Of a DNA stretch of 64,000 bases, positions 38,601-51,944 are shown in pieces (the stretch's first letter is position 1; every line of letters begins with the position of its first letter). Source of the DNA: Formicarius rufipectus (lineage: Eukaryota; Chordata; Aves; Passeriformes; Formicariidae). The stretch is from assembly GCA_013399695.1 (NCBI GenBank), contig VXAU01003702.1, positions 162,738 to 226,737 on the forward strand, in the 5' to 3' direction. The notes under the pieces are model-generated. The model was not told the DNA's origin, did not search any database, and worked only from the letters and a program-made list of their open reading frames with translations. Position numbers and translations under genes: made by a program.

Positions 38601-41600
38601 AGACTACATATATTCATGTCTTTATTTGTCCCACTGCTTACAAAATGCTGCCCATTACCATTTAGTATTTTAATGTATTTTAGTTCATGCTTAGTAAGGC
38701 TTATCACTTTTTATTTATGGATGAGTGGAAAAGGTGGCATTTTGAACTCCAGTTAAATGAAAGAAAAGAGGGATATAGCTAGGTCAAGATCCCACAGGAA
38801 ACTGGTTCTTACTATTGTGATTTATCTGTAGGGCCAATCTGGAGTTGAAACTGAGGATCTCTTCACTTATAGACACCATTCTGGTGAAAGGAAAGCAAAC
38901 AATGCAAAGTGCAGAGTTGTGAAGCAGTATGAGTCTTTTGCTCACCATCATTGCAGAGCAGCATTATAATTCTAATAGGAAAAGGCCCTTCTCTTTATGT
39001 ATGGTCCTTCTGATATTCATGAGCAATACAAATTTTATCAGACAAATGTATTTTGTGTAAATTGTTGAACGTCAGTGATTATACATGACAAGCTTTGGCA
39101 CATTATTTTACTATTAATTGATCTTTGCTTCTATATTCCTCAGCCCCATCTTGATATGCATGCCCCATATTGGCAGGCATATGAAATACTTGCTCTAGTC
39201 AAGTATAAACAAATTATTCCTTCCTGACTGTGAAAGCTGTGAAGAAACCTGGAATGTAGTATATAACTAAAAATACATGTTTTAGATAAACATAGTGGCT
39301 CGATGTTTTTACTGTCTTCATCATCTCAAACGTGTCATCTGTAGATGACGAGTGAGAGAACTATATATAGAAGTGGGTTCACTGTGCACAGACTTCCTTC
39401 ATTCTATGGGGCTAAAAATGCTCTGACATTTCCTGGCAGCCTAAAAGAAGCAGCAAATTACAGTCCATCTTACCTGGTATGTGTCCTGTTAATCAATGCC
39501 TTTGGAAAACCAAGATTTTTTTTTAACCTATTGCATGTTAAGGGGAGGAATAAAGGAATGAAATCCCCAGATTTCTCAGAGCCTCTGCTCAAAGTCTGAG
39601 CAGGAGATGCAGATTTGTTAAGAGCTTTATAAAGGTTGTCTATGCATTTATCATTCTTTTTAATTTTTGCTTTCCAGAAATACTTCTTCATTAAAAAAGA
39701 GAATTTTAAGCACACAAAGTCTTGGCTATGAAGAATGAGAACTCAAGCAGAATTGAGCTAGCAAACTCCATAAACCTGAAACTAAAAACTACACCCAAGC
39801 CTTTGGGACACAAAAAGATAAAAAATGTAGTTCTGGTCTTTGTACTGGTCAACACATTTCACATGCTAAGGAGTCACAACAAAGCACAAAAAGTAGGCAT
39901 AAAGACTCCTCCGCATAAATTCTTCAGTTTGGCATTGAAATATGAGTTACATTCAACCTAGTTAAATGCAGAAGTAATCACAAACAAGAAAAAACAAGCA
40001 AAAAAACACATCTGAATTCACACTGAATGGTGGTTTCCTTTTCAATAGGGAGTGTTTATTCACTTGAACACCTTGAATGGATAATTGGCTGGGAGTATTT
40101 GTGATCGGTTATGAGGGGAGTGTGTGTTAGACGGCCTGAAATTGCTGCCTTTTATGCCCATTAGTGTGTTTAGCATGTGTTTTTTCATCATTCAAGATTT
40201 TTGTCTACATGCCTATGTGGCCATCTTCCTCCTCAACATATGCCCTGTGTAGTGGAATCAGCAGCTAAATTGGCAGCGATGTAAAACTAATCCCCTCACA
40301 CACAAACCAAAGCATTCCATGAGCAATGTGCTGCTTGCCTTTTTTGTTTGAGTTAGTGAGAAGAGGAAGGAAACTGAGTAGCTATGGATGTAGCATTCTG
40401 GCTCGAGACATCTCTGGGAGTGATCATATGGTGTCCTGGCATTACAAAACGCACAGGAGATGATCACAGAAACTGTTAGAGAGGACCAGGTATAAACCAA
40501 CAGATGACTCGGTGTATCAATGATGAGGTGCCAAGCATGACTGACTTTTGAGCGTATTAGTTCAGTTCTGAACACTAATGATCAGAAAGACATCTCTGTT
40601 ATTAGTGTAAAAAACAAAAAAATCACTTGCTCAGGGAGGAGAGATAAAATTCCTTTTAAAATTTCTTTAAGGTGGCTATTATTTGCTATATTCTTGGATC
40701 TTAGCAAGTGTTTTTCCAACATCCTGTAGCAATGAATTTCTTCCTTTCTGTTTGGTCTCTAAACGTCTGGTGTAAGCAAAATCCCTGCTGGTTTCAGTGA
40801 AGCACAAAGACCCCAGTTGGCTTACTGACCGACCCTCAATAAAAGAAAAAAAATCTACAGTGATTAATCATGGAAGAAACTGGTCCATTTATCTATTTTT
40901 TTTCTGCCTCTACTGAAGATAAAAGTTAATTTCCAGAATTCGAACTTATCACGGAGAAGTTAATGCTTGGATATGGTTTTCAGTCTTACATGTTCTTGCT
41001 AAAAAAGCAAAAGCCTCTCTGTTTTTATAACATGCCTTCTGCTCTTTGTGCCTATTGTATTAGTTCCTTAGTTCACAGAGATACCCCCTTTGAAGGAGAC
41101 CTATTAAAAAAAAAAGTTCAAAGTTTTAAGGTTTCATTTTTTTTTATTGTACATTCACATTACTATTAATAAATGTGAATACTGATATTTATTTTTCTCC
41201 TTTTTTTTTTTTTTTTAATTGATGATGTTATTTTGACTCTAAACTCAAGGCAATGACTTAATACCTGTCTAGAAACTTCAGACTATGAACTAAGCTGGTT
41301 CTGCCTTAAATTAAATATTGTTGCCAGTTCTTCATGCTGGCCACAGAAAATAACTTTCCTGTCATTAAAAGAAGTTGGATTTGGGCAGCAGATCTTCAGA
41401 ATATGCTGGAGATCTGATTCTGTATGTTTAGGTGACAAGACTGAAACAAAGTACTGATGAAGGCCCATCTGATTAGGAGATGAAGCCAGTTGATCCAAAC
41501 AGAAGTGTGGTCAGCCCTCCTCAAGAGCATCACAGTAGAGTGTGGTCCTTGCTAAAGGAAGAAGGTAAAGGTTAGAGTAGACAGATGGGACCACATCTAG

Positions 41601-43552
41601 CTTTATGCTGTATCTACAGACTCAGATTGCCTTAATTTATCAGTTTATATTCAGCTACAGCTTGGTGCTGTTAAAAACTTATGCCACTTGCTATATTTAA
41701 AGCCCTATACTTAATAACTGGTTGTAAAACTTAAAAAAAGGTTGACTAAAAAAATCTATAAAAATAATATTGATATTCTAAAGAATTTACAGTTGTCATT
41801 TAGGGGCCAATATGACCAAAGGTAAAATCTTGAATTATAGCCAAGAAAGATTGTGTTTGTGAACACCTCTGTGCCACATGGGTGATTTTAGTCTTGATCT
41901 TCCAATTTCCTCTTGTTTCATATACATCTTCTAACACCTCTTAAACATTGTAGGGTCAGATGTTTTAGGAGCTGTCTGTGCTAGATTTCCAAAGAAACAG
42001 AGTTGTAATTCCCTGAACTGAGTTTTTAACTCTTAGTACCTTTTTTTCATGTTTCATGATGAAAAACTTTGTCTCTCCTGTCTGGAGCCAAAACTTCAGG
42101 TTTCTGTCTCCATTGCTAAGTTCTCTCTGCCAGTGAGAATACCTGACTGATACCCGGAGTTGCTGGGAGTCCTTTCCACACCTCTCATTGCACAGTCTGT
42201 CCCCAGGGTTTAGAAATGCAAACGATGAAAGTTGACCATTTTTCTAGCCTTTATGTGAGCTTCTTTACCTCCACCTATTTTGAGAAAGTAACCACTTTTC
42301 TTTCTGTACTTCTAGGGAATAAATGGTACAAATGCTAAGTTATTTACATGACCTGCTTACCAGCACTATGTAGAAGCTGGTCTGCAGAAGCAAACCCGAT
42401 GTATGACCTTTTCTGTTACAGAACAGAAGGATAATGGACAAAACACACTCCTGGGCAGTCAGTTTCCTGCTGAGGCTCATGTGACACCTTTCTAGTTGAC
42501 AGCTTTTATAGGGAGATTCTTCTTGTGGATAAAATAGAAGAATCAGACTAATATGGGCTCCTGCAGAGATCACCTCTCTTGAACAGTCTCTTGTGCAATA
42601 TACCTTTGTCCTCATTTCATGGATGGAGGGGACAGAAAGATTTTTGGGTTTTGCCTTGTCCAGAAAACATTGGCAAGTGTAGTTCCTACAGCAATGGCAA
42701 CGGCAGCTGCTTTGTATTTCTCCAATGTGAGTCAGCATTGCATATACACAAAGGGAGCAGCCTTTTGATAATCAGTTTTTCAATATCCAGGCTGCAGTGC
42801 ACTGATTTAAATTGAGGGAAGAATGGGCTGAGATGCTCAGTGATAACAGTTCAATTAGTTCCTGCTCTCTCATCAGAGGCTGTTAATCTGCTGCCAGTGA
42901 CCTCAGTGGTGTGTGCAGCAGCAACCAAACTTACCTCAGGTGTGAAGGAACAAGAAACTTGAACTGCTTGAAGGGAAGATAGAAAGGATGTTGGATGCAA
43001 AATTGCTTGCTGTGCAGCTGTAAGGGCAAACATGAACCTGTCTTTTTTTTTTTCACTCCTAAGCTCCATTCTGAAGAATTCCTCCATCAACCTTTAGCTG
43101 TTCAGAGACCTTTCTTTCCTGGCTTTCCTGTGCTCCTTTGTATTGGAGATGGCACTCTTCTTAGCTAGTTAGTTTGAATTTCTACACTGAGTGGGTGGGT
43201 TTCTGGTAAGTAATGTGAGAAAGTCATGCCGTGGGGTCACAAACTTCCAGCTGCAGTTGGTTTGGAACCGGGAGATCACAGTGGCAAAGGAAACAGACTT
43301 TTAAACAATACTGCAAGATTTATACCTAGAGTTAAATGCTGTGACAACGAGAGAGAGCCACGAACACCTGGTTTGCCTCCTTAGAATGAGTGAATTGCTT
43401 TGCTGTACATTTAGAAAAGAAGGATTTAATCATAAAAAGTGAGCTATAAGCCTGACTCAGCCCAGGACCAATACATCTGAACAATCTATTCAGTACTTCT
43501 AAAATATTGATGTAATGCACGTATAATGTAAAAGTTTGGGGTTTTTTTATTT
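38601..43552. other. Unique AT-rich DNA, no gene seen
   Basis: Nearly 5 kb without a named repeat or clear exon. It holds a T16 run at 41201-41216. The longest frames (42340-42738 on -, 132 codons; 40258-40575 on -, 105 codons) have no domain and no coherent splice context. Confidence 0.55.
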
Positions 43553-43878
43553 TTATTTTTCATTTTTTTCCTGAGCCATTATCATCAAATGGCTCTCAAT
43601 GCACACACAGCACCAGATATCAATCAATGCATTATGGTTCAAGCCCCATTCTAATGCTTCTAAAATTAAAAGGTCTGTGTTTCCCTCATGGCTACATGGC
43701 AGCTCTGAGTCACAGGTATGTAGAAGTCCCCCAGGGCACCCCCCTACATGTTCCACCAGGTCACCTGCAGCCAGCACCAGAAGTGTTTCAGCCATATGGA
43801 AAGTCAGGAAGTTTGGCCTTGAGCCTGTTCTTAATATACAACATAGTTGTTCTCCTCACCAAAATTAAAGAGTTATGA
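43553..43878 (+). other. Weak coding-like stretch, unidentified
   Basis: The + frame at 43627-43878 reads a proline-rich segment (YVEVPQGTPLHVPPGHLQPA) that looks more like ordinary protein than neighbouring frames, and the same bases are open for 80 codons on the - strand. I recognise no family. There is no pyrimidine tract before it and no GT donor where the resemblance ends. It may be a decayed exon or a chance product of locally higher GC. Confidence 0.15.
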
Positions 43879-44098
43879 GGAGAGGGTAAAACATAGTGCC
43901 AAAAGCAATAGTCTAGGTTTTAATTTTAGTAACTGGAGTTGACTGTGAAATGCAGGGTGAGAATTTATGAAGTTTCCTTATATATTTTTATATATTTTTT
44001 GCTTAATGTTTGCTGTCCTGATGTCATACAGACATCTTTTTCATGATGTCCCTCTCATCAATAGCTGAAAAATGTTGGAAAAGCTCAATAAAAATTGC

Positions 44099-44254
44099 TT
44101 GTTTGTTTTGGGTTTTGTTTTTTGTTTGTTTGTTTGTTTGTTTGTTTGTTTGTTTTTGGGGTTTTTGTTTGGTTTTTTTTGTGTGGGTTTTTGGTTTGTT
44201 TTTGTTTGTTTGGTTGGTTGGTTGGTTTTTTTTTGTTGTTGTTTTTTTTTTTTT
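44099..44254 (+). repeat. Long G/T-rich low-complexity tract
   Basis: About 155 bases of nearly pure T and G, including a (TTTG)n run at about 44118-44152 and GGTTGGTTGG. It is the reverse-complement type of the A/C tract at 37340-37532. The hydrophobic frames on + come from it. Confidence 0.93.
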
Positions 44255-45524
44255 CCTTATGTAAAAATAAATAAAACCTTTTGTCATAATCTTATAGTGC
44301 TAGACATACAAATACCTAGGGGGGTGCATTGATGTTAGGATCAAAGTTGGAGAGCAAGAATCAAGCAGAAAGTTCAGATGATCAATGGTCCTTTTTCCTT
44401 CACTGATTCTTGGTTGAATGTCCCTTCATTAAAAGCCTCTTGAGATGAAAAAGGTAAATAAATTTGAATCTAATAAAGCTGATATCTAGTTTTAATATTT
44501 ATTTTCAGATAAGCATAAAGTTTGTTTTTCATTATATTCTTATTTTTTCCATGAAAATAGATAAATATGTACATTTTTATATGGAGGAAGTAGGCAATGT
44601 AAAATGCACTGGAGACAGCCACTTTTATGACATGCAATTAGCATCTTTCTGTTTCATTGCTTGTATTATTTTTATTGGTTGTGAAACTGCAGCCCTGAGT
44701 TTTTATTACCGGAAAAATTAAGTAATTGTTTTACAATTTTTATGAAGGAGTTCAAGAATATGCATACTTAGTTTTGACCAGGGGCCCAAATTCAAGTCCA
44801 AATCTTTCCATTCCTTAAAGATGGCCTACCATGAAGTAAAAGGTGGTATCTTCTTATTGATTCTCACTCCAAGGTATTGGCTCCTGTATTTTTTATGACT
44901 GAGCAAAACACAGTCTCAGTTCACAGACCAAAGACAGCAGCACACAAGTATGTAAATGGTAATGTTCCTCAGCTCAGAAACTTTGGGTCTTTGAGCAAAA
45001 GAAAGAAGGTCACTGTGGTACAAAGAAGTCATGTTTTATAGTTTTTCAAGAGGTTTCCAGGCATGTTGAAAGAAAGATTTCATGCTGCTTATTTTAAAGC
45101 CAAAGGCTTTGCATCAGAAATCATCTTACTTTACGAATATGGGTGAAGTGAGAATTGGGTTTACTCTCCCAGAGCAGGATTAGGCAATGACCTTGTACTT
45201 TAGAGATAAAACTATGGCTAGGGAGCCCTTGCTACAACAGATTCACTGTACTCTCCTGGATTTGGTAATTTGAGGCTGAATGAGCCACATTCTTCTGATC
45301 TCCAGGCAACCAGCTTGAGTTCTCCATGCCTGAGATTTTATTTACTTATTTATTTTCTTTTTACTCTCAGTGATACTGTTTTGTACAGTTATGTACCTGT
45401 ATGACTAATAAACTCATTAGTTAAAGTCCTTGCTGCTGTTGCTACACCATAAATGCTTTACCAAGGGTCTGGACCCGCTGGAGAGACCAAACACACCTGT
45501 ACTTTCAGAAAGTCTGAGAAACAC
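44255..45524. other. Unique AT-rich DNA, no gene seen
   Basis: No exon or repeat family recognised. The frame at 44464-44721 (85 codons) is AT-driven. Confidence 0.55.
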
Positions 45525-46170
45525 TATTCTAGCACCTTCCCTCATTGTTATCTTCTTTCCTTTCATCTTCCAATTTCATTCTGTCTTATCTTCACAGCAT
45601 TTTTGTTCCATTAAGTCTATTGTTTTCTATCTCCTTTTTATTCCGTTTTTTCTTTACTTATGCCTCTCTCTTATCAACTCTGGTTTTATAATAGTCACAA
45701 TTGAGAAATATCACGAGACCAATATCTTCACTCTGTTCATTTGTGTAACTCCTTTTCTGTAGGGACCACTCTTGGATTACCCAAGTACCATGCTTGTTTG
45801 ATTATAAAATAAAGCACAGCAAAAATTATGTGAGAACTTTTATTTTTTTCTCTCAACCATTGGAGTTCAGCTCCAGGTTGTGCAGGATGGGATTCATCAG
45901 TGGCTGCAAATTCTTCAGTCCCTATATCTACATCCTGCCTCCCTCCCACTCAGTTCTCATCTACTTTTTCTTCTTCCTTGCCCCTCTCATCTCCTTTTTA
46001 TGGTTTTCTCCTGAAGTTCAACATCTCCAGTATTCAGATTTTTTTTCTTCTGCTACCTTCTACCTCCTGTTTATAATGCCAATCTCTTATCAGTTTCTCT
46101 TCGTCCTTGTCCAATTCTACTCCTGCAAGCTTCCTTGCTACTTCCCTCTTTCTCTTCTGCATGACCTGGG
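45525..46170 (+). other. Two pyrimidine-skewed blocks
   Basis: On the + strand 45530-45680 and 45900-46150 are strongly C/T-rich: counted lines give about 72-82% pyrimidine over 60-base stretches. The sequence is not a simple repeat. The long + frames here (45430-45762, 45794-46219) are rich in F, L, S and P for that reason and are not recognised proteins. The skew could come from an old eroded polypyrimidine repeat. Confidence 0.6.
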
Positions 46171-49100
46171 CACCACTGAGGGGGGATTTCTGCTCTCCAC
46201 TCTGTTCACCCCAGCATAAGGTCACACGCAAGACCAGAGAAGTATGTGTCCCCCACTCAGGAAAGCTGGAGCCTGGGCACAGGGACTCAACTTCTACTGT
46301 CTATCTACCCTCTTGACAGAGGGGAAAAAAAGTGAATGAGGGCAGAACCACATTTCAAAACAGCTCTGGGTCCTGCAGAGTCTCTCCAAGGCTCTGCCAC
46401 AGAGCTCACTTCTCCCTTGTGAAACAGAGATGATGTTGAAGAGCAAGTCCTGCTCTGTTCCTTCGGATCCAGGTAGGAACATTTCACTGCAGACAGGCTC
46501 TCTGAGATCTTGACGAGTTTTTATTGTACTTGCACACAGAGAGATTTTCAAAGCCTCTAACCAAAAGTGGAAGAAATTTCCTGGGAGCTGTAAGATGCAT
46601 ATCTGCCACATGCATAAGAGAGCAAGGGAAGAAAAAGGGAAGCAGCTCTGCTGAATTTCAAGTGTCATCTTCAAAGGATCTCCCTATGAAATGATTGTTA
46701 GGGCATATTTCAAATGCATAAACTAAATATAATTTCTCCTTCTTGTTCTCTGAAGTAACCAAGCTATCTTTTCTACTGTTTTCCAAAAATATTCACCTCT
46801 TCTCTCCATTTCTCAGAGATTAGCTGAGGTTTAGAAAAAGGTGCCTGTGGTGGTGTGTTTGACTACTGTTATTTCATAAGTGCACTTTCCTGCACTCTGT
46901 AAAATAAAGTTTGTATGGTTAGAAGCTTTCCTCAAAGACTGTAGATGAAGCATCACATGATTAAAGATATCTTCCTACCAACAATGCCTGAAGGCAAAGT
47001 AATCAATTGCATAGAAAGTGACACCAGGGAATTCCTGACTTCTCTTCAGTCATCAAAAAGACCTCAGGAATTGTCTGTGGTAGGAGCTCTGGGATTGCTG
47101 CAAAACAAGATTGTTTGACTCATAACCAAGGAAGTAGTGAAAGTCATCCTACTCTCATCTCAGTGACTCATTTTTATGTGATGTGACACATTTCCTCACT
47201 GCTGAATGATGAGGTTGCCTTCAGGCAACCATGTTTAGAAAAGAAGAGACTAATCAACTGCATAATGTATTGAACAGGACCAGAGAGAATTAAAATTTCA
47301 CCTCTTTGTGCAAAGTACCAGGAAAAGTTTAAATAAAGAATTATGATTCTGGAAGACAAGTAGGAAACAGTACACCACTACACCCTACCCCTGTACACAC
47401 ACCTTGTTCCCTCAGAAGGGTAATTTCTCCACACAGTAGTTGGAGGAGCATTTTCGGTCATGAAGGATTATAAAAAGTTAAATGTTCTTAAAAGAGAATA
47501 CAAGATAAGCTGACTTGTACATAGCTTCCACCCTAAAACTGACTGTGTCCTCCTGTTTGGTAATGAGGAGTATCTTCGGTACTAATCACATTTCTCTGAT
47601 GCTATTGGGAGAAGGTTGTGGGTGAGAATTATGGTGCTATTTGAGTTCTCTTTCCTTCCAGAAAAATTGCCTTTGAAATGGAGCTATTAATGCTCACAGA
47701 GACTTTTGAGAGGTAGCAAACATGAGGAAAATAAAAGAGATTTTATCTATTAAATGTTTTTAGTCCATGGTTAGATCTGTCTGTGTTAGTAAATAGACTA
47801 GTGTAGCTTCATGAGAGCACTTATGTGATTTGAATTTAGCTTTCAACTGAGCATATGTAGTTAGAATCGGTAATGAAAATATAGTCTACATGAAAACATT
47901 ATCGGTTTCCCACAGAAAATATGATGATTGTAGCATCATGGAAAGCCAGTGTTCCAAAGCTATTACAGAAAAATGTTTACAAATGTTTCTGGGCCACAAA
48001 AAAAAAATACATTAATTAGGTAATTTCAGGAGGTTTTACTTTGATTTTGAAATTTCACTTTTTTATCAAAGTAATTTTTAATTGCAGTTTGTAAATGTTT
48101 TATTCCAGATATTTCAATATTTCATAACCATCTATCTAAGGTCTTTTAATAGTGTTTCTAATTACCTTTGTCAGAAGTGCATTTTGGTAAATATTTAATC
48201 AGCTCCTAATAAAATTTAATAAAAAATTTTTATTCTCTCCCACTTAGACTAGCTTCAAGAAACAATTTTGTTTTGAGGCATCTCCAGTAAAATATGAAAT
48301 AAATATAGTTTTGACTTATCTGTGTTACAGGCTCAGGGACACACATCTAGTGTGGAGAACTATGGAAAGGAATTTTTGTACCCTCAGCAGAAAGCTGTCT
48401 GGGAAAATTGGTGTGGTCTCCCAACTAGTTGAATTTATAACAAATAGGAATACAAACAATCTTTTCTGTAAATTTGATGAAATTACCTGATTTTCAGCCA
48501 CAGTCAATTAAACTTATTCAGATCATTATCCCCATTTCCAGACCTCTGTCTTATTTTGAAACTTTTAAAACATGGTATTAGGACACAGGACCATATTCAC
48601 AAATGGTTCTTGTCAGGTAAACTGATGTTGACTGATCTATCTCAATCCCTTTACCCTCAGCTGATCGCGCCAAAGGTGAAAGCCCTCTTGTCCTGTGTCC
48701 CTCTGGGACAGCACATCCCTGAGGATAGCCCATGGGTACCAGGAACATCTGCATCACCAGCAGTATTGACAGAGATGAATCTTGCATCTCACCAGCTTGT
48801 TAGTTTGCAGCCTGTGACCAGACCTTTGAAATCAGATGTCTATACATTTTGTATATTTGCCTCCTCCTGGACATCAACAATCTCACTTTGCCCCTTGAAA
48901 AACAGGGACTATTTCCCAAGACCAGTTCCTGAGATGGCCACAGATTTAAGCATTACAAAAGCATAGCTGCTTTGCTTGACAGCAGGAGAAACAGGCCTTT
49001 ACAGTCTCTTAGCATTGTCCTCTCTGATTGGAGTGAGTTGATTAACACAGAGAAGATTTCAAAATGGATTTCCTCAGGGTAGCGAAGGAGGTACAAACAA

Positions 49101-50151
49101 GAGCATGAAAATATGTTTTTATGGCTGTGATACTTATTATAAATAGATGGAATCTGAGTTAGAGAGGGGATGATCTTTGCAAAATGCTGAAAAAACAGAA
49201 AAGTGGCATGATTTTGATTTCTTCAATTTTAACAGCATTTTCCTTTTCATTTGTTTTATACTCTCATGATTACCAGATCCCACTTGGACCTGAGTCATTT
49301 TAATGAGGTTTTGAGTGATTGTTTTCTACTCGTCTGTCTCCGCCTAAGTCACTAAATTAGAGCAGCGCATTCTCACAAATATGAATGGAAGAAGAAAAAA
49401 TAGAGGTATGGGTAAGTAGAATTTCTGTTGTATCACAAACCCAAAAAATAGGATAGCATTGTGAAAAAGATCACACATACTTTCAACAGCTAATAAGAAA
49501 ACTCAGTCTTCATAGGAGCACGAGCTAATTCTTCACTGTATTTCTTACCAGGACTGGGTAGGATGGATTGCTTAGTTCAGAGAAAGAATGAATATGTGCG
49601 GCAAATGGGTGGATGAGAGCTGTGCTGGTCCCAGCAGTAAGCAGGGATCTCTGTGCTGGCACAGCTTTTTGGGCAGCAGTGGGTTATTCTTGTAGTGAAG
49701 CAAGTGTGTCTTATCCTGCAGCCCACAAATTCTGCTGTCCAGCATGTTGGAGAAGGTAAAGCTGTCGCTGTGTGTTCCCTGTTCTCTGTTTCTCTGGGGT
49801 TTAATCTCATGGGAGCATCTTGTTGTATTTCCTAAACCACTGTGTGTGTTGGAGTGTTATCCACCCCTGCACTGTACAGAGAGGACTTCCTGACTCCCTG
49901 CAGGTGCACATCCTCAAGTGCATCTACATGAGACATATAAACCAAGTCATAACAGTGGTTGAAGCTCCTGCTCATGCTACAGGGGACAGTGTCTCATTCC
50001 TCAAAGAGGGCACTCCCCTTTGCTTTCTGAGGTGAGTCCCATGCCTTTCATGGTAAGGAAAGAAATCTTACATCCCATCTGTCAACCAGTTAATGCCCCA
50101 TGTCTGAAAGTGGACTAATTGCACTACTCTTAGAAGTAGATATAGCTTTAT
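46171..50151. other. Unique AT-rich DNA, no gene seen
   Basis: No named repeat. The + frame at 48556-48966 (136 codons) and the - frame at 46294-46674 (126 codons) are the longest here, and neither shows a recognisable domain or clean splice sites. 48040-48240 is very AT-rich. Confidence 0.55.
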
Positions 50152-50197
50152 GTTTTGTGGTTTGGTTTTTTTGGCTTTTTTTTATTTTTTTTTTAAT
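50152..50197 (+). repeat. T-rich low-complexity tract
   Basis: TTTGTGG, GGTTT and T-runs. A short member of the G/T-rich class seen at 1701 and 44099. Confidence 0.75.
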
Positions 50198-51944
50198 TGT
50201 ACAGTCTTCTAAAAAATTTGTCTCCACTTTGATTTTTTGGCCTGCTCAGGGCAATCTGCTAAAATCCAGATGTGATGTATTGTGTGGTCATATTAGTGTA
50301 ATAAACATCTCTTTAGAAAATGGAAATAATGATTAGATGGCTCTTTACCATGTAGAGTAATTTCACTCTCACTCAGATATTATGAAAGCCACATTTGTCT
50401 AATACAAATTAGCCTTTTAAATGAACTGACTCTTGAAACCTTGTAATTACTCTGAAAACAAAGTGGACACCGGGACTTGTTTTCTAGTTTTGAACTAAAT
50501 ATTTTCTGATTCAGTTCCATATAAATAAATCATAGATATGCCTGGTCTCAAAACTAATGCCTGCTGGAAACATCTCTAGAAACCCAGGGAGATGCCAGTA
50601 TAAAGAATAGATGAAATGGTTCAGATTCCATTTAAATTGCAGGCTGGAAATGTACTTCTCAACCACAGATACATATGGATCTGTCTGCCTTGGTGTGTTT
50701 AAGATAAATATACTTAGTTTTGATTCAGAACAACAATACCATTTAGTTGACATTTAGATTTATGATCAAGAAGTCTTATAATGCAGTACATTTATTTTAC
50801 TCCATGTCTACTTTCTTATTAAGCATATCTCTACACCACTAGAATTAGAATCAACTCACTGATTTTATTTTATTTGCTTTGTTCCATTTGGTGCTTTGCT
50901 TGCTCATATGTAGTGTCCAGAAAACAGCAAGAGTGAGTATTTGCTGGGCTCTCCCATCCAGGGTCGAGACCACCTGCTGTGCACATTTCTCAGTCTGAAG
51001 CACTAATCCTCTCAGGTTTTCATGATTTGCAAGCAGGAGCTTCACCACATAAATCCACCATGTGCATTCCCCATCAGCTGGCAAGAGATGTGCTCAGCTT
51101 TTCACTAAAGGACCTCTATTTTAAGTTGAATACAGTGAAGGGAAAATTGAAATACAGATGTAAAACACCATCCTGGCAGGCCCTCGACCTCGGGTGCTTT
51201 TAGTGCTTATGTAACAGTGTGCTGTGGTTTGGATTTAACAATCCTCCACATAAGTTTACTGATCCCTAAGATAACTGTATTTTTGTTCTTTCTTTGAAGA
51301 ATATTGGTTTGGTTATTTGTAGATTTCTATTGCCACTCACTGGACTTCAGTACAAGACTGCTCTCAGGCACTGAGATGTACCTCCAGCTCTTGCTTTTCC
51401 AGGGCAAAGAAGTGAGACTTGCCAAGTGTCATCATGTTACCTGTAGTATGCACCCTGGTGAGAGTCCCATAATTCCTATACTCAGCGGCAGAGAGATGTT
51501 CTTAAGTAATAAATGCTTGCACTCAAAATTTAATATGAAAAACATTGGATGAGGAGTTTTGGTAAAATATAAATGATGCAGGATATACATGCAGTTGCTA
51601 CCAGCTGCAAAACTATTTGTCTAATATGACACTTTCCTCTGTGGGAGACTGTTAGAAGTTATCTACAACAAAGGGATGTTATGCTGCAATACACATCTAC
51701 AGAGCTTGAATATGTCTCCTGCTGAGACTCCAAGTTTTACTTTACCCTTATTAGAGTATGACAGGTTGGAGCATGGCTGGTCAGCTGTCAGGGATGATTT
51801 ACAAACCAGGTTAAGCATGCCTGTGGTCCCATGGCAGCCTCAGATCCCAGCAGGTTTGAAGAGAAACTGAATCCTTTATTTTGCTCAAGACAAAATAATA
51901 CAAAATAAAAACCAAACTTCTAAGCTGACTATTTTTTCCAATTT
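50198..51944. other. Unique AT-rich DNA, no gene seen
   Basis: No exon or repeat family recognised. Frames are 82 codons or shorter, without motifs. Confidence 0.55.

Noticed and set aside
44043..44332. Hydrophobic + frames resembling membrane proteins
   Set aside because: They are translations of the G/T-rich tract, with only F, V, C, W, G and L residues from T/G codons.
45794..46219. 141-codon + frame as a membrane protein exon
   Set aside because: The hydrophobic, S/P/F/L-rich composition follows from the pyrimidine bias. No known family is seen.
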